Source: JALYUM01 sp036688685
Lineage (GTDB): Bacteria > Pseudomonadota > Gammaproteobacteria > Burkholderiales > Burkholderiaceae_D
Reading direction: 5' to 3'
Length of the DNA: 64,000 nucleotides
NCBI RefSeq assembly: GCF_036688685.1
Contig: NZ_JAQQPS010000007.1
Span: 124,001 to 188,000, forward strand
The translations under genes and the position numbers were made by a program. The notes under the pieces were generated by a model. The model worked only from the letters and a program-made list of their open reading frames with translations, had not been told where the DNA came from and made no database searches. Shown piece by piece: positions 36,902-45,546 of the stretch (position 1 is its first letter; each line of letters begins with the position of its first letter).

Positions 36902-37630
36902 ATGCTTCGCCTGTTCGCCCTGCTACCCTTGCTATTTACCATGCCTCTTTGCGTGGCCGCCACCCCAGTAGCGATTCACGCGCCGCTCAACCTTCAGGCG
37001 TGTACTCAGGCGAAACCATGCCCGGTCGCGATCCTGAGTCCGGGATACGGACTTTCTGGATCGGACTATTCATTCGTCACCCACCGTCTTAACGAGATGG
37101 GTTACCTGGTTGTCGCGCTCCAGGACAGTTCTGGCGGCGCCATATTGGACCGGAATGCCGCAGTGTCGCCGCAAGTACACACAATGGCTCGGGCAGCGTC
37201 GAGATCGATCTCCACCGTCATCGACCAGACCGCAGTACGCTATCCTCAGTTCGATTGGCGACACTTGCTCCTGGTCGGGCACTCACTTGGTGGCGACAGT
37301 TCGGCGCAGTTTGCCGCTGACAACCCGCAGCGCGTTGCCGGTCTGATCAGCCTCGACAGCCGGCGCGTCGCGTTGCCGCGCGCAGCCCATATTCACGTCC
37401 TGACAATTCGTGCCAGCGATACCACTGCTGACCCCGACGTCCTGCCGAATGCGGAAGAACGACGCCGCTACGGTACATGCGTGGTCCACATCGAAGGCGC
37501 GCGCCACAACGATATGCAAGATGCCGGCAGTGAACCATTAAAAGTGAGGATTGCATCGGCCATCGATACGTTCCTTGCTCCAGCCCCGCACCCGAAATAC
37601 GCTTGCGACCATGACTCAAGACTGGAATGA
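36902..37630 (+). CDS. secreted alpha/beta hydrolase (lipase/dienelactone-like)
   Basis: A 242-residue exported hydrolase. A signal peptide MLRLFALLPLLFTMPLCVAA is followed by ILSPGYGLSGSDYSF (oxyanion loop region) and the nucleophile elbow GHSLGG with Ser128. An aspartate in the DTTADPD stretch and the histidine in EGARHNDM are likely triad members. Cys34 and Cys40 may form a disulfide, possibly with the DsbA-like neighbour as catalyst. It lies 39 bp after dsbA in the same direction, so a shared transcript is possible. The substrate is unknown. Confidence 0.8.
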   Translation: MLRLFALLPLLFTMPLCVAATPVAIHAPLNLQACTQAKPCPVAILSPGYGLSGSDYSFVTHRLNEMGYLVVALQDSSGGAILDRNAAVSPQVHTMARAASRSISTVIDQTAVRYPQFDWRHLLLVGHSLGGDSSAQFAADNPQRVAGLISLDSRRVALPRAAHIHVLTIRASDTTADPDVLPNAEERRRYGTCVVHIEGARHNDMQDAGSEPLKVRIASAIDTFLAPAPHPKYACDHDSRLE

Positions 37631-37817
37631 CGCTTGCGCAGTGCCGCCGCATGACATGCGTCGGCTTGATTCGGGATGCAATTTTTTGTCATGCAAAGTC
37701 CGCTTCGGGTCGTTGCCGCGCTGTAGCCGAGGCCGCTGGATTTTTAACTCGGCCATCTGCTATGCTGGGCCAGCAGCGGACCGTGACGCCATTTAACGAT
37801 CGAAGGACGCACTTCCC

Positions 37818-38033
37818 ATGAGTCACGCCCTCACGATTTCCGTTCCCCGCTTTCACACAGATCGGCTTATGCTTCGGGAATATCGTGTTGAAGACTTCGA
37901 CTTATTTGCAGATCATTTGTCGCATGCCGAAAGCGCAGCACATTCAGGCTCAGCAGCCCGTCAGACCACTTCGCACATTTGCAACTCACATGCGGGAATG
38001 CCAATGGCAAGCCCTGCGCCGCTGCCAGCATGA
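37818..38033 (+). pseudogene. truncated GNAT acetyltransferase fragment
   Basis: The 71-codon frame opens MSHALTISVPRFHTDRLMLREYRVEDFDLFADHLSH, the usual first strand and helix of RimJ/RimL-type GNAT acetyltransferases, and still matches weakly at SHAGMPM. It then stops at about 40 percent of normal length, before the acetyl-CoA-binding loop, so it cannot be active. A GAAGGA ribosome site precedes the ATG. Its TGA overlaps the ATG of the downstream sensor kinase (ATGA, 38030-38033), so a deletion seems to have fused the remnant to the kinase gene and it may now act as a leader cistron. Confidence 0.6.
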
Positions 38034-39085
38034 GCCGCCAACGCCTGCGCGTCGTCCTGCTCGCCGCCTGGCTGCTGTTCTGGCTGCTGCTGATCATCAC
38101 GGCAGTCCAGGACAATGCGCGCAACGGTGGCACCGAGCACTGGAAGCCGGTCCTGTGGCAGACCTCGTCGGGCATCGCGGCGAGCTGTCTGATGTGGGTG
38201 CAGTGGCGCTGCAGCGGCGATCCGCGCCGCGACCTGGCGTCGCCCTGGCGCTGGTTCGGGCGCCAGGTCATGTGGCTGCCGATGTACTGGATCTGCTTCG
38301 TGCCGATCGCATTCGGGCTGCGCCACGCTGTCTACACGCTGATGCACGACACTTATCCCCATGCGCCATGGGGTGAAACCTACCTCTACGAAGACATCAA
38401 GCTGCTCGGCTACTTCTTTCTCTTCAACGTGGTGCTGTTCGGGATTTTCACGTACCAGGCCATGCTGGCGGAAAGCGCCCGGGCCGCGCAAGGCGTCGCC
38501 CTGCTGCGCCAGGCGCGCCTGCAGCAAATGACCGCGCAAATGCAGCCGCACTTTCTATTCAACGCCCTCAATACCATTTCGTCGCTGATGCACGAAGACG
38601 TCGCCCGCGCCGACGCTGCGCTGATGCGCCTCGCCGAGCTGCTCCGCACCAGTCTCGACGTCGGTGAGCAGGACGTAACAACGTTCGCCACCGAGCTGCG
38701 GCTTGTGCGCGCCTACGCGCACCTGATGGAAGAACGCTTCATCGACCGGGTGTCGCTGCGCTGGCACATCGATGACCGTCTACTGCCATGCCCGGTGCCG
38801 GTCATGAGCCTGCAGCCTTTGCTGGAAAATGTATTCAAGCATACGGTGGAACGGCGCCGCGAGCACACCACCATCACCATCTCTGCGCAGCGCGACGGCG
38901 ACGTCGCCGTATTCCATATCGATGACGACGCCGGCCAGCTGCAAGCTGAAGGAGATGCCGGCCTGGGCCTGTCCAACCTGCGCCGCCGGCTCGCCATGCT
39001 GCATGGCGACGCGGCCGCGCTGAGATTGACCCAGCTGACACCCGCCGGCGTGCGCGCCGAAATGAGGCTGCCATGCGCGTACTGA
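38030..39085 (+). CDS. LytS-type sensor histidine kinase
   Basis: A 351-residue membrane kinase of the His_kinase (LytS/YehU) family. About four hydrophobic segments occupy residues 8-145 (VLLAAWLLFWLLLIITAV, GRQVMWLPMYWICFVPIAF, LLGYFFLFNVVLFGIF). The phosphorylated histidine is His174 in QMQPHFLFNALN. The HATPase part has SLQPLLENVFKH and GLGLSNLRRRL. It overlaps the LytTR regulator gene by 13 bases and the upstream GNAT remnant by 4 bases. It is the cognate kinase of the regulator at 39073. Confidence 0.9.
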   Translation: MSRQRLRVVLLAAWLLFWLLLIITAVQDNARNGGTEHWKPVLWQTSSGIAASCLMWVQWRCSGDPRRDLASPWRWFGRQVMWLPMYWICFVPIAFGLRHAVYTLMHDTYPHAPWGETYLYEDIKLLGYFFLFNVVLFGIFTYQAMLAESARAAQGVALLRQARLQQMTAQMQPHFLFNALNTISSLMHEDVARADAALMRLAELLRTSLDVGEQDVTTFATELRLVRAYAHLMEERFIDRVSLRWHIDDRLLPCPVPVMSLQPLLENVFKHTVERRREHTTITISAQRDGDVAVFHIDDDAGQLQAEGDAGLGLSNLRRRLAMLHGDAAALRLTQLTPAGVRAEMRLPCAY

Positions 39086-39768
39086 TTGTCGACGACGAGC
39101 GGCCCGCACGCGACAAGCTGCGCCGCCTGTTGGCATTCGAAAGCGATATCGAGGCCATCGACGAAGCCTGCGACGGTGTCGAAGCCCTGGCAAGGATGGC
39201 GCAATGCGCGCCGGATGCGGTGTTCCTGGATATCCAGATGCCCGAGATGAACGGTTTCGACGTCGCCGCGTGCCTGCCAGTACCGCAGCCGCTGCTGGTA
39301 TTCGTGACTGCGTATGATGAACATGCCGTGCGCGCATTCGATGCGAATGCCATCGACTACCTGCTCAAACCCTATGACCAGGCGCGGCTGCAACGGGCGC
39401 TGCAGCGTGTCCGCGCGCGGCTGGCAGCAGCACCTCCCAAACACCACCTTCAGCACGTGCTCGTGAACCAGCGCGGCGTGACCCGGCTGGTCAAGGTGGA
39501 CGACATCGAATGGCTCGAGACGGCCGACAACTATGTGGTGCTGCACACGGCGCAGGGATCGCCGATGCTGCGTCAGACCCTGGCCGGTCTGCTCAATCGC
39601 CTCGGTCCCGCGTTCCAGCGCAGCCACCGGCGCGCCGCCGTGCGCCTCAGCGGGATCGAAGGCTTCCACGCGGATGCCAAGGGCGATGGCGCGGTGCTGC
39701 TGCGCGGCGGCGTGCGGGCGCCCATGAGCCGCCAATATCACGCTGGCCTCATCGCGCTTCTGCGTTAA
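39073..39768 (+). CDS. LytTR family response regulator
   Basis: A 231-residue regulator with an N-terminal receiver (residues 1-115; Asp8/Asp9, phosphoacceptor Asp53 in FLDIQMPEMNGF, lysine in LLKPYD) and a C-terminal LytTR DNA-binding domain (about 130-230; VLVNQRGVTRLVKVDDIEWLETADNYVVLH). The gene overlaps its kinase by 13 bases. LytTR systems commonly control cell-envelope or secretion genes. The acyltransferase gene 113 bp downstream is a possible target. Confidence 0.93.
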   Translation: MRVLIVDDERPARDKLRRLLAFESDIEAIDEACDGVEALARMAQCAPDAVFLDIQMPEMNGFDVAACLPVPQPLLVFVTAYDEHAVRAFDANAIDYLLKPYDQARLQRALQRVRARLAAAPPKHHLQHVLVNQRGVTRLVKVDDIEWLETADNYVVLHTAQGSPMLRQTLAGLLNRLGPAFQRSHRRAAVRLSGIEGFHADAKGDGAVLLRGGVRAPMSRQYHAGLIALLR

Positions 39769-39881
39769 GCGGCACGTATCCGCCTCGCCCCAGCGGGCTC
39801 CGTTTCGCCCCATTGCGCGTGACGCGACCCAATCCGCGTCTTAATCTGGCGTCACCCTTTTAATCCGACCCGCACATCGCC

Positions 39882-41099
39882 ATGCACAACACCTCAGCGC
39901 CGCCGCAGCGCCAGTATTTTCTCGACTGGATCCGCATTCTCGCCTTCTTTTTCCTGATCCTCTATCACGTGGGCATGTATTACGTGAGCTGGGACTGGCA
40001 CGTCAAAAGCCCGCATGCCAGCACGGCCATCGAGCCGTTCATGATGCTGTCCTCCCCATGGCGCCTGGGATTGTTGTTCATGGTGTCCGGCGTGGCGACG
40101 GCCACACTCTTCGAAAAAATGCGCGTCGCGGCCTTCCTGCGACGCCGCAGCGCGCGCCTGTTGGTGCCGCTGCTGTTCGGGATGTTCGTGGTCGTGCCGC
40201 CGCAGGCCTACCTGGAAGTCGTGGAAAAAGTCGCCTACCAAGGCAGCTATCTCGCGTTCATGCGCCTGTACCTGACCGGCTACCACGGGTTCTGCCGCCT
40301 CGACGACTGCCTGCGCATGCCGACCTGGAACCACCTGTGGTTTGTGCCTTACCTGTGGTCATACACGGTGGCCTATGCGGCGCTGGCCTGCCTGCCGGGC
40401 CGACCACTGGCACGCCTGTCGGCGCTGTTGGGACGCAGCCTCACCGGCTGGCGCGTACTGGTGCTGCCGCTGGTGGTTCTGGCGCTGGCCCGCATCCTGT
40501 TGCTGAGCCATTTTCCCGCCACACATGACCTGGTCAACGACTGGTACAACCACGCCAACTATTTCACGCTGTTCGTGATCGGCGCCCTGCTCGCCGGCCA
40601 GCCCGCCGTGTGGCGCGCGTTCGACGCGCAGCGCTTCACTGCACTGGGGCTGGCACTTACCTGCTGGGCCGTGGTGGTGATGTATGTCGCGCTGCCCGAG
40701 AATGTTTTGCCCGGATCGATCGATGCATGGCGCAACGCCCAGCGCGTCGTCTACGCCCTGTGCCAGTGGGGCGCCATCGTGGCCATCTGCGGCTTTGGCC
40801 ATCGCCACCTGCAATTCGACAGCCCCGCGCGGCGCTACCTGACACAGGCCGTATTCCCCCTGTACATCGTGCACCAGACGCTGATCGTGGTGTTCGCGCA
40901 CAGTCTGAAAGTGGTGGGCATGCCCCCTGTTATCGAAGGCATCGTGCTGGTGGTGCTGACCTTCGCCGCGAGCTTCGGCATCTTCGCGCTCGTGCGCCGG
41001 GTTCCCCTGCTGCGCGCATGCTTCGGCATTCAGGGGCCGCTGCGCGAGACGCAGGCAATATCAAGCCAGCACGGCGCCTTTGCCAGCATGGCGCGCTAG
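39882..41099 (+). CDS. membrane acyltransferase, family 3
   Basis: A 405-residue protein with about ten hydrophobic helices. It opens with YFLDWIRILAFFFLILYHVGMYY, containing the conserved arginine and the catalytic-type histidine of acyltransferase-3 proteins, and continues with MVSGVATATLFEKM, RSARLLVPLLFGM and WNHLWFVPYLWSY. Members move acyl groups (often acetyl or succinyl) onto exported glycans; OpgC, which decorates periplasmic glucans, is the nearest kind by appearance. The acceptor is unknown. Its end marks the left edge of the accessory patch. Confidence 0.87.
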   Translation: MHNTSAPPQRQYFLDWIRILAFFFLILYHVGMYYVSWDWHVKSPHASTAIEPFMMLSSPWRLGLLFMVSGVATATLFEKMRVAAFLRRRSARLLVPLLFGMFVVVPPQAYLEVVEKVAYQGSYLAFMRLYLTGYHGFCRLDDCLRMPTWNHLWFVPYLWSYTVAYAALACLPGRPLARLSALLGRSLTGWRVLVLPLVVLALARILLLSHFPATHDLVNDWYNHANYFTLFVIGALLAGQPAVWRAFDAQRFTALGLALTCWAVVVMYVALPENVLPGSIDAWRNAQRVVYALCQWGAIVAICGFGHRHLQFDSPARRYLTQAVFPLYIVHQTLIVVFAHSLKVVGMPPVIEGIVLVVLTFAASFGIFALVRRVPLLRACFGIQGPLRETQAISSQHGAFASMAR

Positions 41100-41151
41100 C
41101 GGCACGAATGCGCTGGCGCATGCGGCACCACCGGCAGGATCCTGCGCCGCA

Positions 41152-41640
41152 AAACCGAAACGCGTGCCGCTGAAAGAGAACATTGCGGCCCTGAAATTTC
41201 AGATGGCCGCGCTCAAGGAAATTCAAGCGAAGCTTATAGAGACTGGCGAAACGCAGATTTCGCTGACCGATCCCGATGCCCGATCCATGACGCCACGCGG
41301 CAGCGGCATCGTCGGCTACAACGTGCAAACCGCCGTCGATGCAAAGCACCATTTGGTCATCGGGAATGAGGTGACCAACAGCGGCAGCGACCGTGATCAA
41401 TTATCCGCAATGGCCAGGAAAGCACGCATCGCAATTGGCACCACAACGCTGACGGGCGATTCGACAAGGCCGACTGCACCATCAAAGCCTGGATGGGGCG
41501 ACGCATTTCCCGAGCAACGGTTTGGAGCGCGTGAAGACGGAGATGAGCCTGCATGTCCTCGCCTATTGCCTCAAACGACTGATCGCTATCCTCGGCCTTG
41601 CGCATATGATGGATGCAATCAAGGCTTTTATCCATTTGTG
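41152..41640 (+). mobile_element. IS1182-type transposase remnant
   Basis: Three pieces of an IS1182-family transposase are read in three different frames. Frame 1 (from 41152) has TDPDARSMTPRGSGIVGYNVQTAVD and HHLVIGNEVTNSGSDRDQL. Frame 2 (about 41478) has TIKAWMG. Frame 3 (from about 41498) has ATHF, then LERVKTEMSLHVLAYCLKR and LIAILG. The N-terminal half is absent, and internal deletions plus frameshifts rule out activity. No clear terminal inverted repeats were recognised. It lies directly after the acyltransferase gene and marks an old insertion and rearrangement point. Confidence 0.75.
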
Positions 41641-41737
41641 GGCCTTGAAAGCGGCGCGTCTGGCGATTGGCGTGGCGTGTCGAAGGGGAAGTCCAATAAA
41701 GCGATATAGCGCGGTAAACGCGTTTGAGAGGAATGAC

Positions 41738-42133
41738 GTGTTTTTTAAGAAAAGCAAAAATGTAGAACCGTTGGATGGCACTGCTGCTGCAGTATTCTGG
41801 GGCGCAAGCGACCGGATGATCTGTTGCACGGGGATTGGAGGAGAGACGGTCGAGTTCAACACGAGTAGTCATCCAAAGTTGGCACAGCAAGGATATGTAG
41901 CCACGTTAGAAATTCAAAATTCTCAGGGTGAACCTGCTCTTCTGCTCCACGCATTTTACTCAGGACATTGGTCGTTTGCTGTCAGTCCCGGTAGCGAAGA
42001 TACCGATGAACTACCGAACTGGAAAATGACGCGCGAATGGGGTTCGGTGAACCAGCACTCGGAAACGCTGACAATATTTTGCCCTAATGGGTGCAAGGTT
42101 TCGGCGGTAGACAGAATCGCCGATCACTATTGA
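41738..42133 (+). CDS. hypothetical protein, 131 aa
   Basis: No family is recognised. The frame opens with GTG (read VFFKKSKNVEPLDGTAAAV) behind a GAGAGGAA ribosome site, and the GTG is chosen because codons before it belong to the transposase remnant. The protein is soluble and compact, with features such as VFWGASDRMICCTGIGG, GYVATLEIQNSQGEPALLLHAFYSGHWSF and TIFCPNGCKV. It has four cysteines. Local base composition is visibly more AT-rich than the flanking genes, which suggests recent acquisition. It may be an immunity or cargo protein, but that is only suggested by its neighbour at 42274. Confidence 0.5.
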   Translation: MFFKKSKNVEPLDGTAAAVFWGASDRMICCTGIGGETVEFNTSSHPKLAQQGYVATLEIQNSQGEPALLLHAFYSGHWSFAVSPGSEDTDELPNWKMTREWGSVNQHSETLTIFCPNGCKVSAVDRIADHY

Positions 42134-42273
42134 TGGGCGAACGTCTGCTTTGGCTCGTTTCCGGCATGTCGTGGCGGCCGCTGAATTTTCACGCTGGCAT
42201 GCTGGTACGCAGATCCGACCGGCCTGATTCGCCCAGAAGCGGACATCAAGCCGCAAGGAAAGGAAGTTCCGCA

Positions 42274-42456
42274 ATGGAAAAATTGGATACCGTATTGGCC
42301 TACAAGGCAATGTTCCGTTTTTTGGAGAATTACTATGAGCGAGGCGGACGTAATGACGATGACATAGCTGCTCTTCTGGGCAGTATGAGTATGGAGATAT
42401 TTCAGGGGGGGGCCGCTGATCCTGCTAGTCGTGGCTGTGCAGGCACCTCAATCTGA
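42274..42456 (+). CDS. short immunity-like protein, probably frameshifted at its end
   Basis: The 60-codon frame has a very good ribosome site (AAGGAAAGGAAG) and begins MEKLDTVLAYKAMFRFLENYY, with DDDIAALLGSMSMEIF following. This layout (AYKAMF.FLE.YY, then DDI..LLG, then DPA) resembles small helical proteins annotated as contact-dependent inhibition immunity or similar; this is from memory. Those proteins usually continue past DPA with a tryptophan-rich tail of 15-30 residues. Here the frame changes after ADPAS and ends early. A run of eight G at 42405-42412 lies inside the gene. It may be a damaged or a phase-variable gene. Confidence 0.45.
   Translation: MEKLDTVLAYKAMFRFLENYYERGGRNDDDIAALLGSMSMEIFQGGAADPASRGCAGTSI
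42405..42412 (+). repeat. poly-G tract (G8) inside a coding frame
   Basis: Eight consecutive G bases interrupt the immunity-like gene at 42274. With G8 the frame reads ...FQGGAADPAS; loss of one G would give FQGGPLILL and a stop about 15 codons later, gain of one would give an immediate TGA. Such tracts slip easily during replication. Confidence 0.6.
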
Positions 42457-42538
42457 TCAATAAAACGAAAGGCAAGTACGGCATAGGTCCGCTTCGGGCG
42501 GATGCGGCGTGTTGCAAGAAAAAATGAGGGAATCAAGC

Positions 42539-43513
42539 GTGAAAAATGGTGTCGGCATCTTGCTACTGTCGCTTGGGCATCTTCTCAATATTCTCGTTCT
42601 GCTCGCGGCGCTTGTGTACGCATTCGGCTTGGTCATCTGGATGCACGCACCGATCATTGGCGTTCTGCAAATGATTGCCATGGCGGCCCTGGTGCCGTTG
42701 GCGATAGCGTGGGGATGCCGGGCGGCCGGGCGGCGTATGCTGTCCAGCATGCCGTTAGCGCCACTCTCGCCTCTGAAAAGAAGCATGCGTGCTGGCGTCA
42801 GTGTCGTCGCCATCGTGGCTGGCATCGTGCTGGCCTGGAATGCCTACACGGAGTATCAATGCGCCAGCGACCCAACCCGCGCCACCCCGGCGGCCAAGGC
42901 TGAAGCCATCAAGAATGGCTTCAGGCGCGTCTGCAAAAGCGATGTGCGCCGTTACGATATCGCGTTCGGCTCGCTCGACCGGGCGATCCGGAAACTGGCG
43001 TTTACCCCGGTTGACCTGACGCACACGCCGTTCGCCGCGTTCAGGAGCCTCGGCGGCAGCGTCGAATCGATCACGGATGTACCGGCGCGCCTGTATCGCG
43101 GCTTTCAAATGCCTGACGGGCATCGATTGACGCTGTCCGAACACGACATGTCCGCCGACGGCGTGCGCATCTACCGCCATCCCAAAGAAGAGCCCGAGCG
43201 GATCAACGGCTTGCGCGCCAGGTTGAACGTGATGGAAGTCAAGCCGGGACAGGCGGTTTCACACCTTTCCTGGGTCGAAGGCAGGCGCAGCTACGAACTG
43301 TGGATCGACGCCAACGTCGCCAGGGAGCCCTTGCGCGCCCAGCTCTTTGCCCTGGCCGCATCGCTGCCGGCGTCCGTGCCGGCCTGCGCCAATGAACCGC
43401 CCGAGCCGGGCGGTGACACGCCATGGCAGCGTTCTACTGCACCGTCGCCGACGATGCAGGCCAACATGGAAGGCGCGCAAATGACGAACAGGAGCCCGCG
43501 GCCATGCCGATGA
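42539..43513 (+). CDS. hypothetical membrane-anchored protein
   Basis: No family is recognised. The protein of about 324 residues has three hydrophobic segments near its N-terminus (ILLLSLGHLLNILVLLAALVYAFGLVIW; APIIGVLQMIAMAALVPLAIAW; VVAIVAGIVLAW at about 85-100). A soluble domain of about 210 residues follows, with paired cysteines (YQCASD, RRVCKS) consistent with periplasmic location. GTG at 42539 with GAGGGAA at 6 bases is the preferred start; ATG at 42524 is an alternative. Base composition returns to GC-rich in its second half. Function unknown. Confidence 0.6.
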   Translation: MKNGVGILLLSLGHLLNILVLLAALVYAFGLVIWMHAPIIGVLQMIAMAALVPLAIAWGCRAAGRRMLSSMPLAPLSPLKRSMRAGVSVVAIVAGIVLAWNAYTEYQCASDPTRATPAAKAEAIKNGFRRVCKSDVRRYDIAFGSLDRAIRKLAFTPVDLTHTPFAAFRSLGGSVESITDVPARLYRGFQMPDGHRLTLSEHDMSADGVRIYRHPKEEPERINGLRARLNVMEVKPGQAVSHLSWVEGRRSYELWIDANVAREPLRAQLFALAASLPASVPACANEPPEPGGDTPWQRSTAPSPTMQANMEGAQMTNRSPRPCR

Positions 43514-43554
43514 CTCGTCAGCAATTCACCCGAACTCACGCGCGCGCGTGCAGG

Positions 43555-45147
43555 CTAGCGTAATGCGGCAACCGGCGTCGCGGCCGCCAGCTTGCCGTCC
43601 GTATCGAGCCAGATCGCCCACCTCACCGTGCGGGTTGCGTAGCGCACCTGGTAGCAGTCCCAGCCCGCGCGATTGACGCCGTCAAACGTCACCGCTAGCA
43701 CCCGGCCGTTGGCCTCGTTGAAGGCACGCTGCTGCGCCATCGACACGACCGCCTGGCGCAGAAATCCCGGCGTAAAATCCGCGGCATGCAGCTCGCCGAC
43801 GGTGCGTGCGCCGATATTGCGACGCACGATGGCTTCGCCTGCGGGCAGCGGCTGCTGGCTGGCCACGCGCGCTGCCACCCAGGCATCGGCGCGTTCGACC
43901 GCCGTTGCGTCCACCCGCGACGCCGGCTGCGTAGCGACGCCGAGACCACTGAGCGTCAAGGTACCGGCAGTGCGGTCGAAGCGCGCGCGCAGGCCGGTGG
44001 CAGGCACGAAATAGCGGTCTTCGGCTTCCGGCAGCAGGCGCCAGCGCGACTCGGCGTTGATCGCTAGTTCCAGGCCGTCGGCGGCAACTGTGACGATGCC
44101 GATGCGGTGCGCATCGAGCTGGTAATAGCCTGCCAGTGCTTGCCGCGACGGCAGCGCTACCTTGGCGACCTGCGCTGCGCTGGCGCCCTGCGGCGGCGCG
44201 ATGCGGGCGGCGACCACGCCGATGTCGAGCGCCGCCAACAACAGGACAGGCGCGAGCACGCGGTGCCAGCGCGCCGGCCGACGCGTCATCAGGCGCAGGC
44301 GTTGTTCGAGAAAACCGGCCGATTCGGTCAGCGCCGGGGTGATCACTGCCAGGCGCGGCGTAGGGGTACGCGCCGCATGGCTGCCGACATCGATCAGCGC
44401 GGCGCCGTAGTCCGCCAGCCGGTGACCCCGGGCCAGCACGCGCGCATCGCAATCGACTTCGATGGACAGGCGCAGCCGGCGCAACTGGTACCACAGCGCC
44501 AGGTTCCACGGCATGGCCACCAGCAGCAGCGCGACCAGCGCCAGCAGGCGCTGATCGCCCGCATCGATATGCGCTTGTTCGTGGGCCAGGACCAGGGTCT
44601 GTTGGCGGGGGTCCGCGTGCAACAGCCAGCCTGGCACGACGATCTGCGCACGCAACAAGCCGATCACTGCGGGGCCGGCGTCAACGCTGACCAGCACCGG
44701 CGTGCCGGCGATCATGCCCCGGCGCCAGCAGCGTTGGCGCCGGCGCAACGCCAGGCTGCTTGCAAGCAGCAGTGCAGCCGCCAGCAGCGAACCGAGCAGC
44801 GCGACCCGTCGCGCCACCTTGTCGATGTCGACCTGCACGCCGCCCGCCGGCGCGGTCCGCTCTGGTAGCCAGGCACGCGCGACCAGCGCTGGCGTGGCAG
44901 GAAAACCGGACAGCGCCAGCGTGGGAAGCAGCGCCGCGCGGGCCGGCCCGGCGCCGCGCTCGAGCAGCGCCGGCGGGTCACCGGCGCCGGTCGTGAGCAA
45001 CGGCAGGACGACGCTCGCCACCATCGCCAGCGCCCAGATCCAGCGCCCCGCACGGCGCGCCAGCCGCGTGCCCTGCTCGGCCAACAGTGCCGCAAGCGTG
45101 ACGACCATGCCCACTGCAACGGCGTACACCATCCACTGCGCGCTCAT
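43555..45147 (-). CDS. M56 (BlaR1/MecR1-like) membrane metallopeptidase
   Basis: A 530-residue inner-membrane protein. The zinc motif HEQAH is at 189-193, and the third ligand is likely Glu230 in SIEVDCDARVL. Helices lie near 5-22, 36-52, 115-133 and 285-305. In place of the penicillin-binding sensor of BlaR1 there is a region with no transpeptidase motif (YYQLDAHRIGIVTV, ARTVGELHAADFTPGF). It overlaps the BlaI-like repressor gene by four bases. It probably senses an envelope signal and triggers loss of the repressor. Confidence 0.87.
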   Translation of the reverse strand: MSAQWMVYAVAVGMVVTLAALLAEQGTRLARRAGRWIWALAMVASVVLPLLTTGAGDPPALLERGAGPARAALLPTLALSGFPATPALVARAWLPERTAPAGGVQVDIDKVARRVALLGSLLAAALLLASSLALRRRQRCWRRGMIAGTPVLVSVDAGPAVIGLLRAQIVVPGWLLHADPRQQTLVLAHEQAHIDAGDQRLLALVALLLVAMPWNLALWYQLRRLRLSIEVDCDARVLARGHRLADYGAALIDVGSHAARTPTPRLAVITPALTESAGFLEQRLRLMTRRPARWHRVLAPVLLLAALDIGVVAARIAPPQGASAAQVAKVALPSRQALAGYYQLDAHRIGIVTVAADGLELAINAESRWRLLPEAEDRYFVPATGLRARFDRTAGTLTLSGLGVATQPASRVDATAVERADAWVAARVASQQPLPAGEAIVRRNIGARTVGELHAADFTPGFLRQAVVSMAQQRAFNEANGRVLAVTFDGVNRAGWDCYQVRYATRTVRWAIWLDTDGKLAAATPVAALR

Positions 45148-45518
45148 GGCTGCTCGCCCTTGTCGTGCGCGGCCAGCAAAGCGCGCAGCCGCTCGGCCTG
45201 CTCCGCCGTCAATTTCTGGTCAGTGACGAGGTGCGTCATCAACAAGTCGGACGATCCCTTGAACAGCTTGTCGGTCAGGTGACGCAGCGCGCTTTTGCGG
45301 GCTTGCTGCGGTTCGATCAGCGCGTGATAGCGATGCCCGCGTCCGGCCGCTTCATGGCCGACGTACTGCTTGGTTTCCAGGGTGCGCAGGACCGTGAGCA
45401 CGGTGGTATAGGCCAGCTGGTCGGTCAAATGCGCCTGCACCTCGGCGACCAGGCAAGCGCCGCGGTCCCACAAGACTTGCATGACATCGGCTTCCCGATC
45501 GGTAAAGATAATCTCCAT
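45144..45518 (-). CDS. BlaI/MecI/CopY family repressor
   Basis: A 124-residue winged-helix repressor: FTDREADVMQVLWDRG, TVLTVLRTLETKQYVGHEAAGRGHRYHAL and a C-terminal dimerisation part with KSALRHLTDKLFKGSSDLLMTHLV. It is co-transcribed with the M56 peptidase (ATGA overlap). Two identical-pattern 18-bp dyads (CAACTA-N6-TAGTTG) flank its promoter, so autorepression is strongly suggested. GAAAGGG serves as ribosome site. Confidence 0.92.
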   Translation of the reverse strand: MEIIFTDREADVMQVLWDRGACLVAEVQAHLTDQLAYTTVLTVLRTLETKQYVGHEAAGRGHRYHALIEPQQARKSALRHLTDKLFKGSSDLLMTHLVTDQKLTAEQAERLRALLAAHDKGEQP

Positions 45519-45528
45519 GGCGCCCTTT

Positions 45529-45546
45529 CAACTAAATGTTTAGTTG
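45529..45546. promoter_or_regulatory. BlaI-type operator 1
   Basis: The 18-bp dyad CAACTAAATGTTTAGTTG has perfect 8-bp arms. It lies just downstream of the predicted -10 of the repressor promoter and 10 bases before the repressor start codon, so binding would block initiation. Confidence 0.7.
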
